Positions 6,087 to 13,336 of a stretch of DNA of 13,336 nucleotides are shown piece by piece; position 1 is the stretch's first letter, and each line of letters starts with the position of its first letter. The stretch is from Akkermansiaceae bacterium UBA985 (lineage in GTDB: Bacteria; Verrucomicrobiota; Verrucomicrobiia; Verrucomicrobiales; Akkermansiaceae): the NCBI GenBank assembly GCA_002292185.1, contig DBBL01000196.1, positions 1,405 through 14,740 of the forward strand, read 5' to 3'. Under the pieces are notes generated by a model that saw only the letters and a program-made list of their open reading frames with translations, made no database searches and had not been told where the DNA came from. A program made the position numbers and the translations under genes.

Positions 6087-7306
6087 AGCATCCTGGTAGC
6101 CTTGTGGAGGGCTTCGATAAATGCGTCCACCTCTTGTTCGGTATTGTAGGCTGCAAATGAAGCGCGCACCGTACCGGTAATTCCATAGCGTGCCATTAGT
6201 GGCTGACAGCAGTGATGGCCAGTGCGGACAGCAACTCCCATTTGATCGAGTAGGGTCCCTAGGTCGTAGTGGTGAATGCCCTCAATGCGGAATGAGACAA
6301 CAGCTGCCTTTTGGGGTGCCGTGCCGTAAAGTTTGATACCGTTGATCTCTTTTAATGCAGCGGTGGTTTTTTGCTCAAGGTAGCTCTCATGAGCAGCGAT
6401 TTTTTCCATGCCAATGGCATTCATGTAATCGATCGCTGCAGCCATGGCAATAGCACCTTCGATATCAGGTGTTCCGGCTTCATATTTGAAGGGGAGATCG
6501 TTGTATGTTGTATGCTCGAAGGTGACTTCCTTGATCATTTCACCACCACCACGCCATGGTGGCAGCTCATTGAGGATTTGTTCTTTACCATAGAGGATGC
6601 CAATTCCTGTTGGGCCGTAGATTTTGTGACCTGAAAACACGTAGAAATCGCAGTTCAGTTCTTGGACATCAATCTTGAAGTGGGGGGCAGCTTGAGCGCC
6701 GTCGACGAGAACGAGGGCGTCATGCTGTTTGGCCATCGATATGATCGTTGAGACAGGGTTGATGGTGCCTAGAGCATTGGAAACGTGACTGATAGATACT
6801 AACTTCACGCTTTCATCAAGCATGCCTTCGTAGGCATCCATATCAAAGGTTCCGTCTTCGTGAATGGGTATGATTTCAAGACTTGCTCCGGTGCGCTGGC
6901 ATAACATTTGCCATGGCACAATGTTGGCATGGTGTTCTAGCGCAGAGATGATGATTTTATCACCTGCAGAGATCTTGCCAGAGAGAGCTAGCGTATTAGA
7001 AACTAGGTTGATGGAGTCCGTAGTGCCAGAGGTGAAGATGAGCTCGTCAGCGTGTGCGCAGTTTAAATGAGTAGCAATGGTCTCTCTGGCAGCTTCATGC
7101 GCTGCAGTGGCTTCTCTGGCAAGTTTGTGAGCCGCCCGGTGGATGTTGGAATTGATATGGGAGTAGTAATGCGTGCTCGCTTCCATGACCTGTCTTGGGC
7201 TCTGGGATGTGGCGGCATTATCAAAATAGATCAGAGGTTTGCCGTTGATCGTTTGATCAAGGATTGGAAAATCTTTGCGGATGATATGAGGGTCGATGCC
7301 TGACAT
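6080..7306 (-). CDS. sufS: Cysteine desulfurase, SufS/CsdA type (group II)
   Basis: A 408-residue PLP enzyme that takes sulfur from L-cysteine as a persulfide for Fe-S cluster assembly and other sulfur trafficking, releasing alanine. The PLP lysine is K228 in SGHKIYGPTG. H125 in ALEHHANIV stacks on the cofactor, and D202 and Q205 in VDGAQAAPH contact the pyridine ring. The sulfur-accepting cysteine is C366 in RTGHHCCQPL, in the short-loop group II context, with a second cysteine C367 beside it. Length and motif order match SufS. No sufB, sufC, sufD, sufE or sufU is visible, so sufS is separated from the rest of the pathway, at least within this window. It is the last gene of a long minus-strand series, 15 nt after the DUF4340-like gene, so it is probably co-transcribed with it. 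CsdA remains an alternative name. Confidence 0.94.
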   Translation of the reverse strand: MSGIDPHIIRKDFPILDQTINGKPLIYFDNAATSQSPRQVMEASTHYYSHINSNIHRAAHKLAREATAAHEAARETIATHLNCAHADELIFTSGTTDSINLVSNTLALSGKISAGDKIIISALEHHANIVPWQMLCQRTGASLEIIPIHEDGTFDMDAYEGMLDESVKLVSISHVSNALGTINPVSTIISMAKQHDALVLVDGAQAAPHFKIDVQELNCDFYVFSGHKIYGPTGIGILYGKEQILNELPPWRGGGEMIKEVTFEHTTYNDLPFKYEAGTPDIEGAIAMAAAIDYMNAIGMEKIAAHESYLEQKTTAALKEINGIKLYGTAPQKAAVVSFRIEGIHHYDLGTLLDQMGVAVRTGHHCCQPLMARYGITGTVRASFAAYNTEQEVDAFIEALHKATRMLS

Positions 7307-7321
7307 GCTGGTAAAAGAAGG

Positions 7322-9250
7322 TTACTCAAAGAGCTGAACACTGAGTTTTTTGATCGTTTCTGGAGAGAGGAGGAAATAGCTCGTTTCGTCCTGATCCTCT
7401 GTGCTCATTGGGAAGCTGTCTATTTTGGCGAAATTGATATAGCCGCCGGGGGTTTGGAGGACTCTTAAGGTCTTGCGTACGGGGGGTAAATCATTTCCCT
7501 GATCATCGAAACGACGCAAGGAGACACTAATCGTTATTTCGGGGTTTTCAAGTGCCATCATGGCCTGGGGGTGTAAGGGGCCTAACCAACGTGTTGTTTT
7601 GAGTGAATCAAGGTATGTGAGCAATTTATCGGCTCTGTTGGGGTTCAGGCTGGCAGAAGCATCTTCCCCATTCTGAGTAGCCTTCCATACGCCTGTAAAA
7701 TGATCGTAGCTGAGCTCTGTGAGCGGCTGATCCTTTTTCTGAATCGTAATTTGAGTAATATCAATTTTGGGGATATGCCAAACGTGCGAGCTACGCCATT
7801 GCCAAGAGTGTTGTGATATTTTAGATAAAGTTTCAGGGCTGATTTGCCAGATATTAGGTTTTCCGACGATGTGCGCGTAAATATTTTTCTGCTCGGCATC
7901 GCGACCAAATGCCACCCTCATGCTTTCATCTTTAAAGCTAATGAATGCGATTTGAAGGAAGGGTTGATGAAGGCCGTAAGGGGAAAGGTCAGTGGCAGCA
8001 TCCGTCACAAATTTCTGCACCTTGTCTCGCGTGATAGCGGTCATCAGATTGATGACAGCGTCCTGGTTGGCTTCCTTCCATCCGGTTCTTCGCAATACAC
8101 GCCAGGTCGTTTTGGGTGTGCGCTGTAGCATGATGGGTGTCATTGCTTCTGGTCGCAGAATTACTGTTTTGAGTTGAGGGCCATTGAGGTGAGTCATGGT
8201 TTTTGCCCGCAGATCATTGACGCCTGATTGTAATTGGCTGAGTGCTGTGGTGTCAGGTATCGCAGCCTCTGTAGTGAGGGGTAATTCAAAGACGGCACCG
8301 GGGCGGTCACTGACGGTGGCGAGCACGGTATTGTCATTGTCCTCAGCTGGGGGGTAGATACGTAGAACGATCTCTTTTTTTACGTCTGCAAAGTGAATGG
8401 ATAGCTCGCGTGTTTGGGCTGTAGTGTCCTCGCCCGCTGGCAGAGTTACGTTAGCTCGGTCCTCTACTCGGATCGCAGTTAGTTGGGCAAGGTCAGTGAA
8501 GAGTGCTTTGAGACTGGCAGGGTCAATGCGCAGTTCGAGGGGTTTGCTGATGGACCAGGCTGATTGTAAATCCTCACGTGAGACAACGACATCACCTTGA
8601 TTGTTCTGAATACGGATATTATCCAGGTATTTTGGGCTGAAATAAAACGGGTGATGGTCTCTGAACCTGCCGAATTGATTTTTAAACAGCTGACCAATTG
8701 CGCCAGCGGATTCTTGACTGCATACGTAAATGTTATTTTTTTGTTCACCCTTTGGAATGTGTATGAAGATGGTAGGCAGTGATTGATTGTCTTCACCCTC
8801 ACTGGGTATGTGCCAGGCGGTCGGTCTTCCGATTTGGTAATGAGAGATGAATTTCCCGTCGGCATCACGCATTTCCACTTTGATAGATCCGTCTTGAAGG
8901 CCGCATTCGTCTAATTCTATATCATCTCTGGGGATGATTTCTTCTACCTGCAGTAGTGCGGTGAAATGTATCAGCGCCTTCATGTAAAGTGGATCCGCGC
9001 GGTCTTGCCATGGTTTGGTAGCCATCCATCGATTGTCATCGATGATGAAATTGGCCACATCACCATCGCTATTGCTTAGTGTGATTTGCCTGACCTTATC
9101 GAGCTCTTCGATAGGAAAAAGCTTTTCTCCAGGTTGCGCCAATGGCTTGCCAAAGAGCCGGTTTCGATATTCTTCACCTGTAAATACGATCGCTAATGCA
9201 CAAAGCACGAGAGCGATAACGGCAAGGAATATGGTGAAGGAGATGCGCAC
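7322..9250 (-). CDS. DUF4340-like membrane-anchored protein of the Gld-type transporter module
   Basis: A protein of 642 residues (GTG start, 9250) or 666 residues (TTG start, 9322, overlapping the upstream gene by 26 nt). The GTG start is preferred because it gives MRISFTIF followed directly by one hydrophobic helix, residues 3-22, the usual layout for this family. The rest is predicted to face the periplasm. Repeated modules look like DUF4340: a strand of the type VRQITLSNSDG, then a Trp-containing turn (W followed by AT-KPW), then an acidic helix spanning a leucine-rich segment. Similar modules recur towards the C-terminus, for example around VWHIPKIDITQITI and WKATQNG. The function of the family is unknown. 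These genes commonly sit next to GldF/GldG-like ABC subunits, as here, so a role in the same membrane complex is inferred. No catalytic motif is seen. Confidence 0.8.
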   Translation of the reverse strand: MRISFTIFLAVIALVLCALAIVFTGEEYRNRLFGKPLAQPGEKLFPIEELDKVRQITLSNSDGDVANFIIDDNRWMATKPWQDRADPLYMKALIHFTALLQVEEIIPRDDIELDECGLQDGSIKVEMRDADGKFISHYQIGRPTAWHIPSEGEDNQSLPTIFIHIPKGEQKNNIYVCSQESAGAIGQLFKNQFGRFRDHHPFYFSPKYLDNIRIQNNQGDVVVSREDLQSAWSISKPLELRIDPASLKALFTDLAQLTAIRVEDRANVTLPAGEDTTAQTRELSIHFADVKKEIVLRIYPPAEDNDNTVLATVSDRPGAVFELPLTTEAAIPDTTALSQLQSGVNDLRAKTMTHLNGPQLKTVILRPEAMTPIMLQRTPKTTWRVLRRTGWKEANQDAVINLMTAITRDKVQKFVTDAATDLSPYGLHQPFLQIAFISFKDESMRVAFGRDAEQKNIYAHIVGKPNIWQISPETLSKISQHSWQWRSSHVWHIPKIDITQITIQKKDQPLTELSYDHFTGVWKATQNGEDASASLNPNRADKLLTYLDSLKTTRWLGPLHPQAMMALENPEITISVSLRRFDDQGNDLPPVRKTLRVLQTPGGYINFAKIDSFPMSTEDQDETSYFLLSPETIKKLSVQLFE

Positions 9251-9296
9251 AATCGAGAAATGATAGGCAGGTATTGAAAACGAGTAGTTGGGGGGC

Positions 9297-10883
9297 TTAA
9301 GCGCGACGAGTGTTCCAGACAATCAACGAGATAAGTAGTGCCGCAGCAGGGATGAAAATGAGTACTAGCTTCGTGATAAATGCATTGTGAGCAGGCAGGA
9401 TTGTCATTTTATGCCGGTAGAGTTTTTTAGGTCCGATTCCGATAAGCTCTTCACGACCGATGAGCCAATTGACACTGGATTTGATGAAGTCGGCTTGTTC
9501 TGGCCGTGTTTTACGGGTGGCCAGGAAGTCGGTATTGCCGATGACGACCATTTTTGAAACGAGGTTGGCTGTTTCGTCAGATGTAGCTTGTCCACGAAGA
9601 ATCGCTGCTGAGAGATACAAGGGTTCAGAATAGTCCTCCTCGACATTGAATGCAGGATTCTGCTCATCAAAGCGGGTTTCCCCCCACCAGCCTGAGGTAG
9701 CCTTTACGAGGGCAATCGGCTGGATGCGTTTGTTGAGCAGTCGGTCATCGTTTTCCCTTACCTCTAAGCTGCAGCTGACGCCTTCAAATACTGTTGATTT
9801 ACCGCCCAGCGAGCTGTTGATTTCAGCCCCCCTTACGAAAATGCTTTGCACGTTGGAGAGGGACTGGCCATTTTTCACAGTGATGATTCTATCATTGCGG
9901 GCAGTGATGCCATAACTGCGGAGAAAGATCCGTAGGTTGTCAAGTTGAGCGGTGGGATCGAGTGTGATCAACAATGCCGATTGTTGTCTGTCCCAATATT
10001 CTGTGAGAATTTTTAGCTCACGTTCATTGAGGTCATAGGCTGGGCCGATGAGTGCAAGCCCCTCAGCGTCTTCAGGTATTGTTTCTATATCTGCGAGGCG
10101 TATCGGGCGGAGTTCAATATTTTGCTGAACAAGTATGCGGCTCAGGATAATCCATGCGGGTTGGCCATCTTCCTCCTGAATGTTCATTTTGTCGGCGGCA
10201 AGGTAGATCCTACGAGGTGAACCCTCGATAGCGCTGATGAAGTTCGATGTGATTACATCTTCATCTTGCCATGCAACGATCGTCTGGTTGTCATCTTGTA
10301 AGTAGAGGTCGGAAACGCGGACCACTCGTAGATGCCCTGAGGTTTTTTGGACTGTTTGGTTAGCCTTGTCGGCTTTTGAACCGCCAGTGCTAGGAATAGA
10401 GGTGCTTGTCTGGATGGGCTGATCGTCACTGTTGGTGGTATCTTCATTAACGAGGCCGTCGATGATGATCATGTCTTCGCTATATTTTATCCCATAAATA
10501 GCCTCTAGTTCTAGGGTGCGGTCTGTTTGGCGAAGTGGGTCGATGAATTCAAGCTTGATGGCGTCGCCAGCGATTCGTTGGTATTCATCAAGCAGGTGGT
10601 AAACTCTCGAATAATGCGGTGATGTGCGCCGCATGACAACGATGGCTTGCACCGGAGACTGGTGCTCTTGAAGCATCTTACCTTTAAGAAATTTTTCGCT
10701 AAAGTCTGATAGGCTGAAGTTTCTTTTCTCCGTGAGGTCGTAGCGTTTATGGTTCGTGCAGCTGAGGTAGTTAGCCGCAACCACTGCGGCAACAAAGAGG
10801 CTGATTTGAATGATGACATTAACCGTCCGTCCTAAACGCCGAACAGGGCGCGCAGATGATGTAGATGTTACTGTGTCAGGCAT
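9297..10883 (-). CDS. GldG-like ABC transporter auxiliary protein
   Basis: A 528-residue protein with an N-terminal membrane helix (about residues 21-40), a large periplasmic region and a C-terminal helix (about 503-523) ending NTRRA. Just after the first helix it carries RYDLTEKRNFSLSD (residues 47-60), the hallmark opening of the GldG/ABC_transp_aux family, followed by a Rossmann-like section with the FIDP motif (113-116). In gliding Bacteroidetes, GldG works with GldA and GldF in an ABC complex. In other phyla the role of the family is not settled. A polar low-complexity insert, rich in Ser, Thr, Gln and Asp (about residues 147-182), interrupts the first domain. The gene follows the permease gene after 19 nt and precedes the DUF4340-like gene, so the three most likely form one operon. 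No Shine-Dalgarno is seen before ATG 10883. Confidence 0.87.
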   Translation of the reverse strand: MPDTVTSTSSARPVRRLGRTVNVIIQISLFVAAVVAANYLSCTNHKRYDLTEKRNFSLSDFSEKFLKGKMLQEHQSPVQAIVVMRRTSPHYSRVYHLLDEYQRIAGDAIKLEFIDPLRQTDRTLELEAIYGIKYSEDMIIIDGLVNEDTTNSDDQPIQTSTSIPSTGGSKADKANQTVQKTSGHLRVVRVSDLYLQDDNQTIVAWQDEDVITSNFISAIEGSPRRIYLAADKMNIQEEDGQPAWIILSRILVQQNIELRPIRLADIETIPEDAEGLALIGPAYDLNERELKILTEYWDRQQSALLITLDPTAQLDNLRIFLRSYGITARNDRIITVKNGQSLSNVQSIFVRGAEINSSLGGKSTVFEGVSCSLEVRENDDRLLNKRIQPIALVKATSGWWGETRFDEQNPAFNVEEDYSEPLYLSAAILRGQATSDETANLVSKMVVIGNTDFLATRKTRPEQADFIKSSVNWLIGREELIGIGPKKLYRHKMTILPAHNAFITKLVLIFIPAAALLISLIVWNTRRA

Positions 10884-10902
10884 AGAGATGGCAGGGTGAG
10901 CG

Positions 10903-11655
10903 TTAAGATTTCCAGCGGCGGAAATCCAAGGTCAGATGAGTGAGGAACAGAAAAAAGGCGGCCATGCTGAGGTAATACACAATTGGCCGGCTATCAATGA
11001 CCCCGCGTGTAAATAAGGCTAGGTGTTCTTGAATGGCTACATAGTGAAATACAGACACTGCTTGGAAGCCTTCACCTGTGTAGTAGGGCACAAACCCTAA
11101 GAAGAAAAGTATGACAATGATTGCGATGGTTATAATGCCTGCCACGATCTGGCTTGAACTCAGCGTGGAGGCAAAACAGCCAATGGCGATCAGGAAGCTG
11201 CCAACGAGTAGCAGGATTGCGTAGGTGGCAATCAGATGACCCATTTCAACAGGTGGAGGGTTGCCTGTTACAAAGGTGAATATTTTAAGGTGCAAGAGAA
11301 TCGGGGACCAGAGCAATGCGTAAAAGCTAAAGGCTGCCACATACTTAGATAACACGACTTGACCGCTGGTGACGGGAGCCGTCATGAGGGTTTCGAGGGT
11401 ACCTGTTTTTTCCTCTTCAGCGAAAAGCCGCATAGTCAGGAGAGGGAAAATGAATAGAAAATAGAACCAGAAGTTGGGTGCGCTAAACGACAAGAAGAGA
11501 AAGTTTTCACTCATCGGGGCGTCTTTCATTTTCTCCATTGCCGTGGTCATGGAGAGGCCTTGCATGAGTGAGACAAGGCCTAATATGACCCATCCAAAAG
11601 GGGTAAGGAAATAGTTTTTGAATTCCTTGCTGAAGAGTATGTAGAAAACACGCAT
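10903..11655 (-). CDS. ABC-2 type permease, GldF-like
   Basis: A 250-residue inner-membrane protein with six predicted helices, at about residues 18-36, 60-79, 100-122, 139-161, 168-188 and 224-240. Between helices 2 and 3 lies LFAEEEKTGTLETLMTAPVT (77-96), the conserved cytoplasmic coupling segment of ABC-2/GldF permeases, which contacts the ATPase. The frame extends to a TTG at 11667, but ATG 11655 (MRVFYILF) is the better start. The TTG lies inside a 15-nt palindrome, and the extra residues, MLPF, add nothing. The permease needs an ATP-binding partner, but none is encoded here: the gene before it is cdd. It heads the three-gene module with the GldG-like and DUF4340-like proteins. The transported substrate is unknown. 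Confidence 0.9.
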   Translation of the reverse strand: MRVFYILFSKEFKNYFLTPFGWVILGLVSLMQGLSMTTAMEKMKDAPMSENFLFLSFSAPNFWFYFLFIFPLLTMRLFAEEEKTGTLETLMTAPVTSGQVVLSKYVAAFSFYALLWSPILLHLKIFTFVTGNPPPVEMGHLIATYAILLLVGSFLIAIGCFASTLSSSQIVAGIITIAIIVILFFLGFVPYYTGEGFQAVSVFHYVAIQEHLALFTRGVIDSRPIVYYLSMAAFFLFLTHLTLDFRRWKS

Positions 11656-11660
11656 GAATG

Positions 11661-11675
11661 GTAACAACTTGTTAC
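11661..11675. promoter_or_regulatory. Perfect 15-nt palindrome just before the permease start
   Basis: GTAACAA-C-TTGTTAC is a perfect 7-bp inverted repeat around one central base, lying 5 nt before ATG 11655. This is an operator-like shape for a dimeric regulator, and it sits where binding could block transcription or initiation. In RNA a 1-nt loop cannot form, so the stem would lose a pair or two. The cognate protein is not known. Confidence 0.45.
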
Positions 11676-11682
11676 ACGGGAG

Positions 11683-11701
11683 ATAAGCGAATTTGGCTTA
11701 T
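11683..11701. repeat. 6-bp inverted repeat in the cdd-permease gap
   Basis: ATAAGC (11683-11688) and GCTTAT (11696-11701) form a perfect 6-bp stem with a 7-nt loop, 21 nt after the cdd stop in the direction of transcription. No U-tract follows, so it is at best a weak terminator or attenuator. Together with the palindrome nearby it marks the 67-nt gap as the likeliest regulatory break in the minus-strand gene series. Confidence 0.3.
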
Positions 11702-11722
11702 GGTGAAAGGGAATAGTCGCGC

Positions 11723-12112
11723 TTAATCTAGGTTTTCGGGGCCAAATGCGTGGGGAAGGAGCATATTGAGTGTGGTCTCATGGTGAATGTGTCCTGTTTC
11801 ATCCGCCAAATACACCAACATTGATGGATTGAACTCGTAGAGAACTTGACGGCAAGCGCCGCATGGGCTTCCCGATCCCGATACAGAAAGGGCGATGGCC
11901 TTCAATGACTGCTGCCCCTCGGATACGGCCTTGACCACGGCTACTCGCTCGGCACAGATGCTCATGCCATAAGATGCGTTTTCAACATTGCAGCCGGTAT
12001 AGGTTTTGCCGTCTTCGGCTAATAAGGCGGCGCCAACTTTGAACTTTGAATAAGGTGCGTAGGCTTGTAAACGCGCTGATGACGCCAGTTTTGCTAATTC
12101 GGTGGAGTTCAT
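11723..12112 (-). CDS. cdd: Cytidine deaminase
   Basis: A 129-residue cytosolic enzyme that deaminates cytidine and deoxycytidine to uridine and deoxyuridine, of the short homotetrameric type. The zinc site is complete: C53 and catalytic E55 in SICAER, then C84 and C87 in PCGACRQ. The substrate-binding residues N42 and E44 in CNVENASYG and the N-terminal [13 protein letters not shown] are present. The ATG overlaps the TGA of deoD as ATGA (12109-12112), so translation is probably coupled. The gene fits a nucleoside-salvage operon with deoB and deoD. The end at LD leaves a normal-length protein. Confidence 0.96.
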   Translation of the reverse strand: MNSTELAKLASSARLQAYAPYSKFKVGAALLAEDGKTYTGCNVENASYGMSICAERVAVVKAVSEGQQSLKAIALSVSGSGSPCGACRQVLYEFNPSMLVYLADETGHIHHETTLNMLLPHAFGPENLD

Positions 12113-12840
12113 GATGCGTTTGAGCTGTCAGTGTGTAATTGCTTGGCCGCATCAAGAGCAATGCGCATCATCTCCTCAAAGCTGGATTTGCGTTCCTCAG
12201 GGCTGGTGGAGTCACCGGATCGAATGTGGTCGGATACGGTGCAAATTGCTGCTGCTCTGGCTCCATATTGGGCAGCGATACCGTAGAGTCCGGCGGCCTC
12301 CATTTCAACGCCCAGAATATTCATGGTTTCCATGGTATCAAACATCGATGAATTGGGTGTGTAAAAGAGATCAGAAGAAAATAAATTGCCGTTTTTAACA
12401 GCGATGTTGAGTGTCTCGGCAGCTGTGTTGAGCGCTTTGATGATATCGTAATCTGCGATGGCAGCGTAGTCAAAACCTTGAAAGCGCTGGCGATTCACTC
12501 CCGAGTCAGTACTAGCACCGATGCCAATGAGGATGTCGCGTATTTTGATTGAGGAACTGACAGCGCCGCAGCTACCTACACGAATGAGGTTTTTGACACT
12601 ATATTCAGTGATAAGTTCTTTAGCGTAGATAGAGATGGATGGAATACCCATGCCGCTTCCCATGACAGATACGGGGGTGCCTTGGTAGTCGCCAGTGAAG
12701 GCGAGCATGTTGCGTATGGCATTCACTTTTTTTACATCAGTTAAGAAGTTTTCAGCGATGTATTCTGCGCGCAGCGGGTCCCCGGGGAGTAGGCATGTAG
12801 GGGCGAAGTCGCCAGGGTTTGCTTCGATATGTGGAGTCAT
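12109..12840 (-). CDS. deoD: Purine-nucleoside phosphorylase, DeoD type
   Basis: A 243-residue hexameric-type (trimer of dimers) phosphorylase that splits purine (deoxy)nucleosides with phosphate into the base and (deoxy)ribose 1-phosphate. Key residues known from the E. coli enzyme are all present and nearly co-linear: H4 and R43 (contributed across the dimer), G20 and R24 in [14 protein letters not shown]87 and S90 in IRVGSCGA, E179 and E181 in [11 protein letters not shown]204 in SDHI, and R217 in PEERKS. The start at 12840 puts the conserved TPHI at the N-terminus. The gene lies 28 nt after the deoB stop and overlaps cdd by 4 nt. The product, (deoxy)ribose 1-phosphate, is the substrate of the upstream-encoded phosphopentomutase, so the three genes work as one pathway. 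Confidence 0.96.
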   Translation of the reverse strand: MTPHIEANPGDFAPTCLLPGDPLRAEYIAENFLTDVKKVNAIRNMLAFTGDYQGTPVSVMGSGMGIPSISIYAKELITEYSVKNLIRVGSCGAVSSSIKIRDILIGIGASTDSGVNRQRFQGFDYAAIADYDIIKALNTAAETLNIAVKNGNLFSSDLFYTPNSSMFDTMETMNILGVEMEAAGLYGIAAQYGARAAAICTVSDHIRSGDSTSPEERKSSFEEMMRIALDAAKQLHTDSSNAS

Positions 12841-12868
12841 GAGGTGGTGAGTTGTTTGCGTTTAAGGT

Positions 12869-13336
12869 TCAAAGATCGAGTGACTTACCGTGTTCAAATG
12901 CTGATAGCTTGAAGATGCGCGAGATTGTTTGAGCAATGTCTGAAAATGTTTCTCGGAAGCCATGGTCAGTCGAGGGCATGTCATGTTGGTAGAGTAGAAT
13001 GGGGACGTGCTCACGGGTATGGTCTGTGCCATGCCAGCTGGGGTCATTGCCGTGATCAGCAGTCAAGATGAGCAAATCGTCAGCACTCATTTTCTCAAAC
13101 AATGAGGGCAGTTGGCGATCAAATTCTTCTAATGCCTGGCCATAGCCGATGGTGTCTCGGCGGTGTCCGTAGAGAGCATCAAAATCGACAAAGTTAGTCA
13201 TCACAATACTTCGTGTAGTATGTTGTGCTTGAGTGCGTTCCATGGCGGCAAACGTTTCCTGCCAGAGTGCGGGGTGGCCTGTTGCGCGGATCTCTTCACT
13301 CATGCCTGTGTGGGCAAAGATGTCGCCGATCTTTCC
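12869..13336 (-). CDS. deoB: Phosphopentomutase, C-terminal part (5' end outside window)
   Basis: The last 155 residues of phosphopentomutase, which converts (deoxy)ribose 1-phosphate to the 5-phosphate. The reading frame stays open to base 13336. The first visible residues, GKIGDIFAHTG, continue directly into the rest, so the internal ATG at 13303 is not the start. Alkaline-phosphatase-superfamily metal-binding motifs are clear: TNFVDFDALYGHRRD, then LTADHGNDPSW with Asp and His ligands, then DHTREHVPIL with a His ligand. The C-terminus ends in the usual place, so only the N-terminal part is missing, cut by the window edge. It is the first gene visible in the minus-strand series and precedes deoD by 28 nt. 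Confidence 0.95.
   Translation of the reverse strand, partial: GKIGDIFAHTGMSEEIRATGHPALWQETFAAMERTQAQHTTRSIVMTNFVDFDALYGHRRDTIGYGQALEEFDRQLPSLFEKMSADDLLILTADHGNDPSWHGTDHTREHVPILLYQHDMPSTDHGFRETFSDIAQTISRIFKLSAFEHGKSLDL

Noticed and set aside
8479-8868. 129-codon open frame on the minus strand
   Set aside because: It lies wholly inside the DUF4340-like gene in another frame. It has no recognisable motif and looks like a shadow frame.
9251-9322. TTG start of the DUF4340-like gene at 9322
   Set aside because: It is possible, but it gives a polar 24-residue lead before the membrane helix and overlaps the upstream gene. The GTG at 9250 gives the usual short N-terminus. Not excluded.
13301-13303. 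ATG as the start of a short separate gene
   Set aside because: The frame continues upstream to the window edge as GKIGDIFAHTG, which matches phosphopentomutase, so the ATG is internal.

Overview
This window looks like core chromosome from a Gram-negative bacterium of moderate GC content. The best guess is Verrucomicrobiota or a relative. That guess rests on the mix of a GldF/GldG-like transporter module with a DUF4340-type protein, a NahK-type kinase, a large unassignable lipoprotein, and a complete lack of recognisable Shine-Dalgarno sequences. There is no 16S or other marker gene here, so the lineage is an inference. I see no transposase, integrase, phage gene or CRISPR array.

Left part (1-2131): a HAD-superfamily phosphatase on the plus strand comes first. 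Then come a short block of degenerate 20-nt tandem repeats, a tRNA-Leu(CAA) on the minus strand, and mutM (formamidopyrimidine-DNA glycosylase) on the minus strand. A 200-bp divergent spacer with two phased direct repeats separates mutM from the next gene.

Middle part (2132-6073, plus strand): a 753-residue predicted lipoprotein of unknown function is followed by a two-gene unit. This unit encodes a YwlE-like low-molecular-weight phosphatase and a NahK-like (N-acetylhexosamine 1-kinase family) sugar kinase, 5 nt apart.

Right part (13336 down to 6080, minus strand): seven genes run in one direction with small gaps. In order of transcription they are deoB (3' part only), deoD and cdd (nucleoside salvage, with deoD and cdd overlapping as ATGA), a GldF-like ABC-2 permease, a GldG-like periplasmic subunit, a DUF4340-like membrane-anchored protein, and a SufS-type cysteine desulfurase. 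The first three degrade or salvage nucleosides. The next three look like one membrane complex, but its ATP-binding subunit is not in the window. The largest gap in this directon (67 nt, before the permease) holds a perfect 15-nt palindrome and a second small hairpin, which suggests a regulatory boundary. sufS and the NahK-like gene converge with only 6 nt between their stop codons, and both stops lie in one perfect 7-bp hairpin.

Most of the window is ordinary housekeeping content with recognisable families. The points most worth a second look are the GldF/GldG/DUF4340 module without its ATPase, the palindrome at its start, the symmetrical stop-codon hairpin, the SD-less starts with a pyrimidine at -1, and the large orphan lipoprotein.
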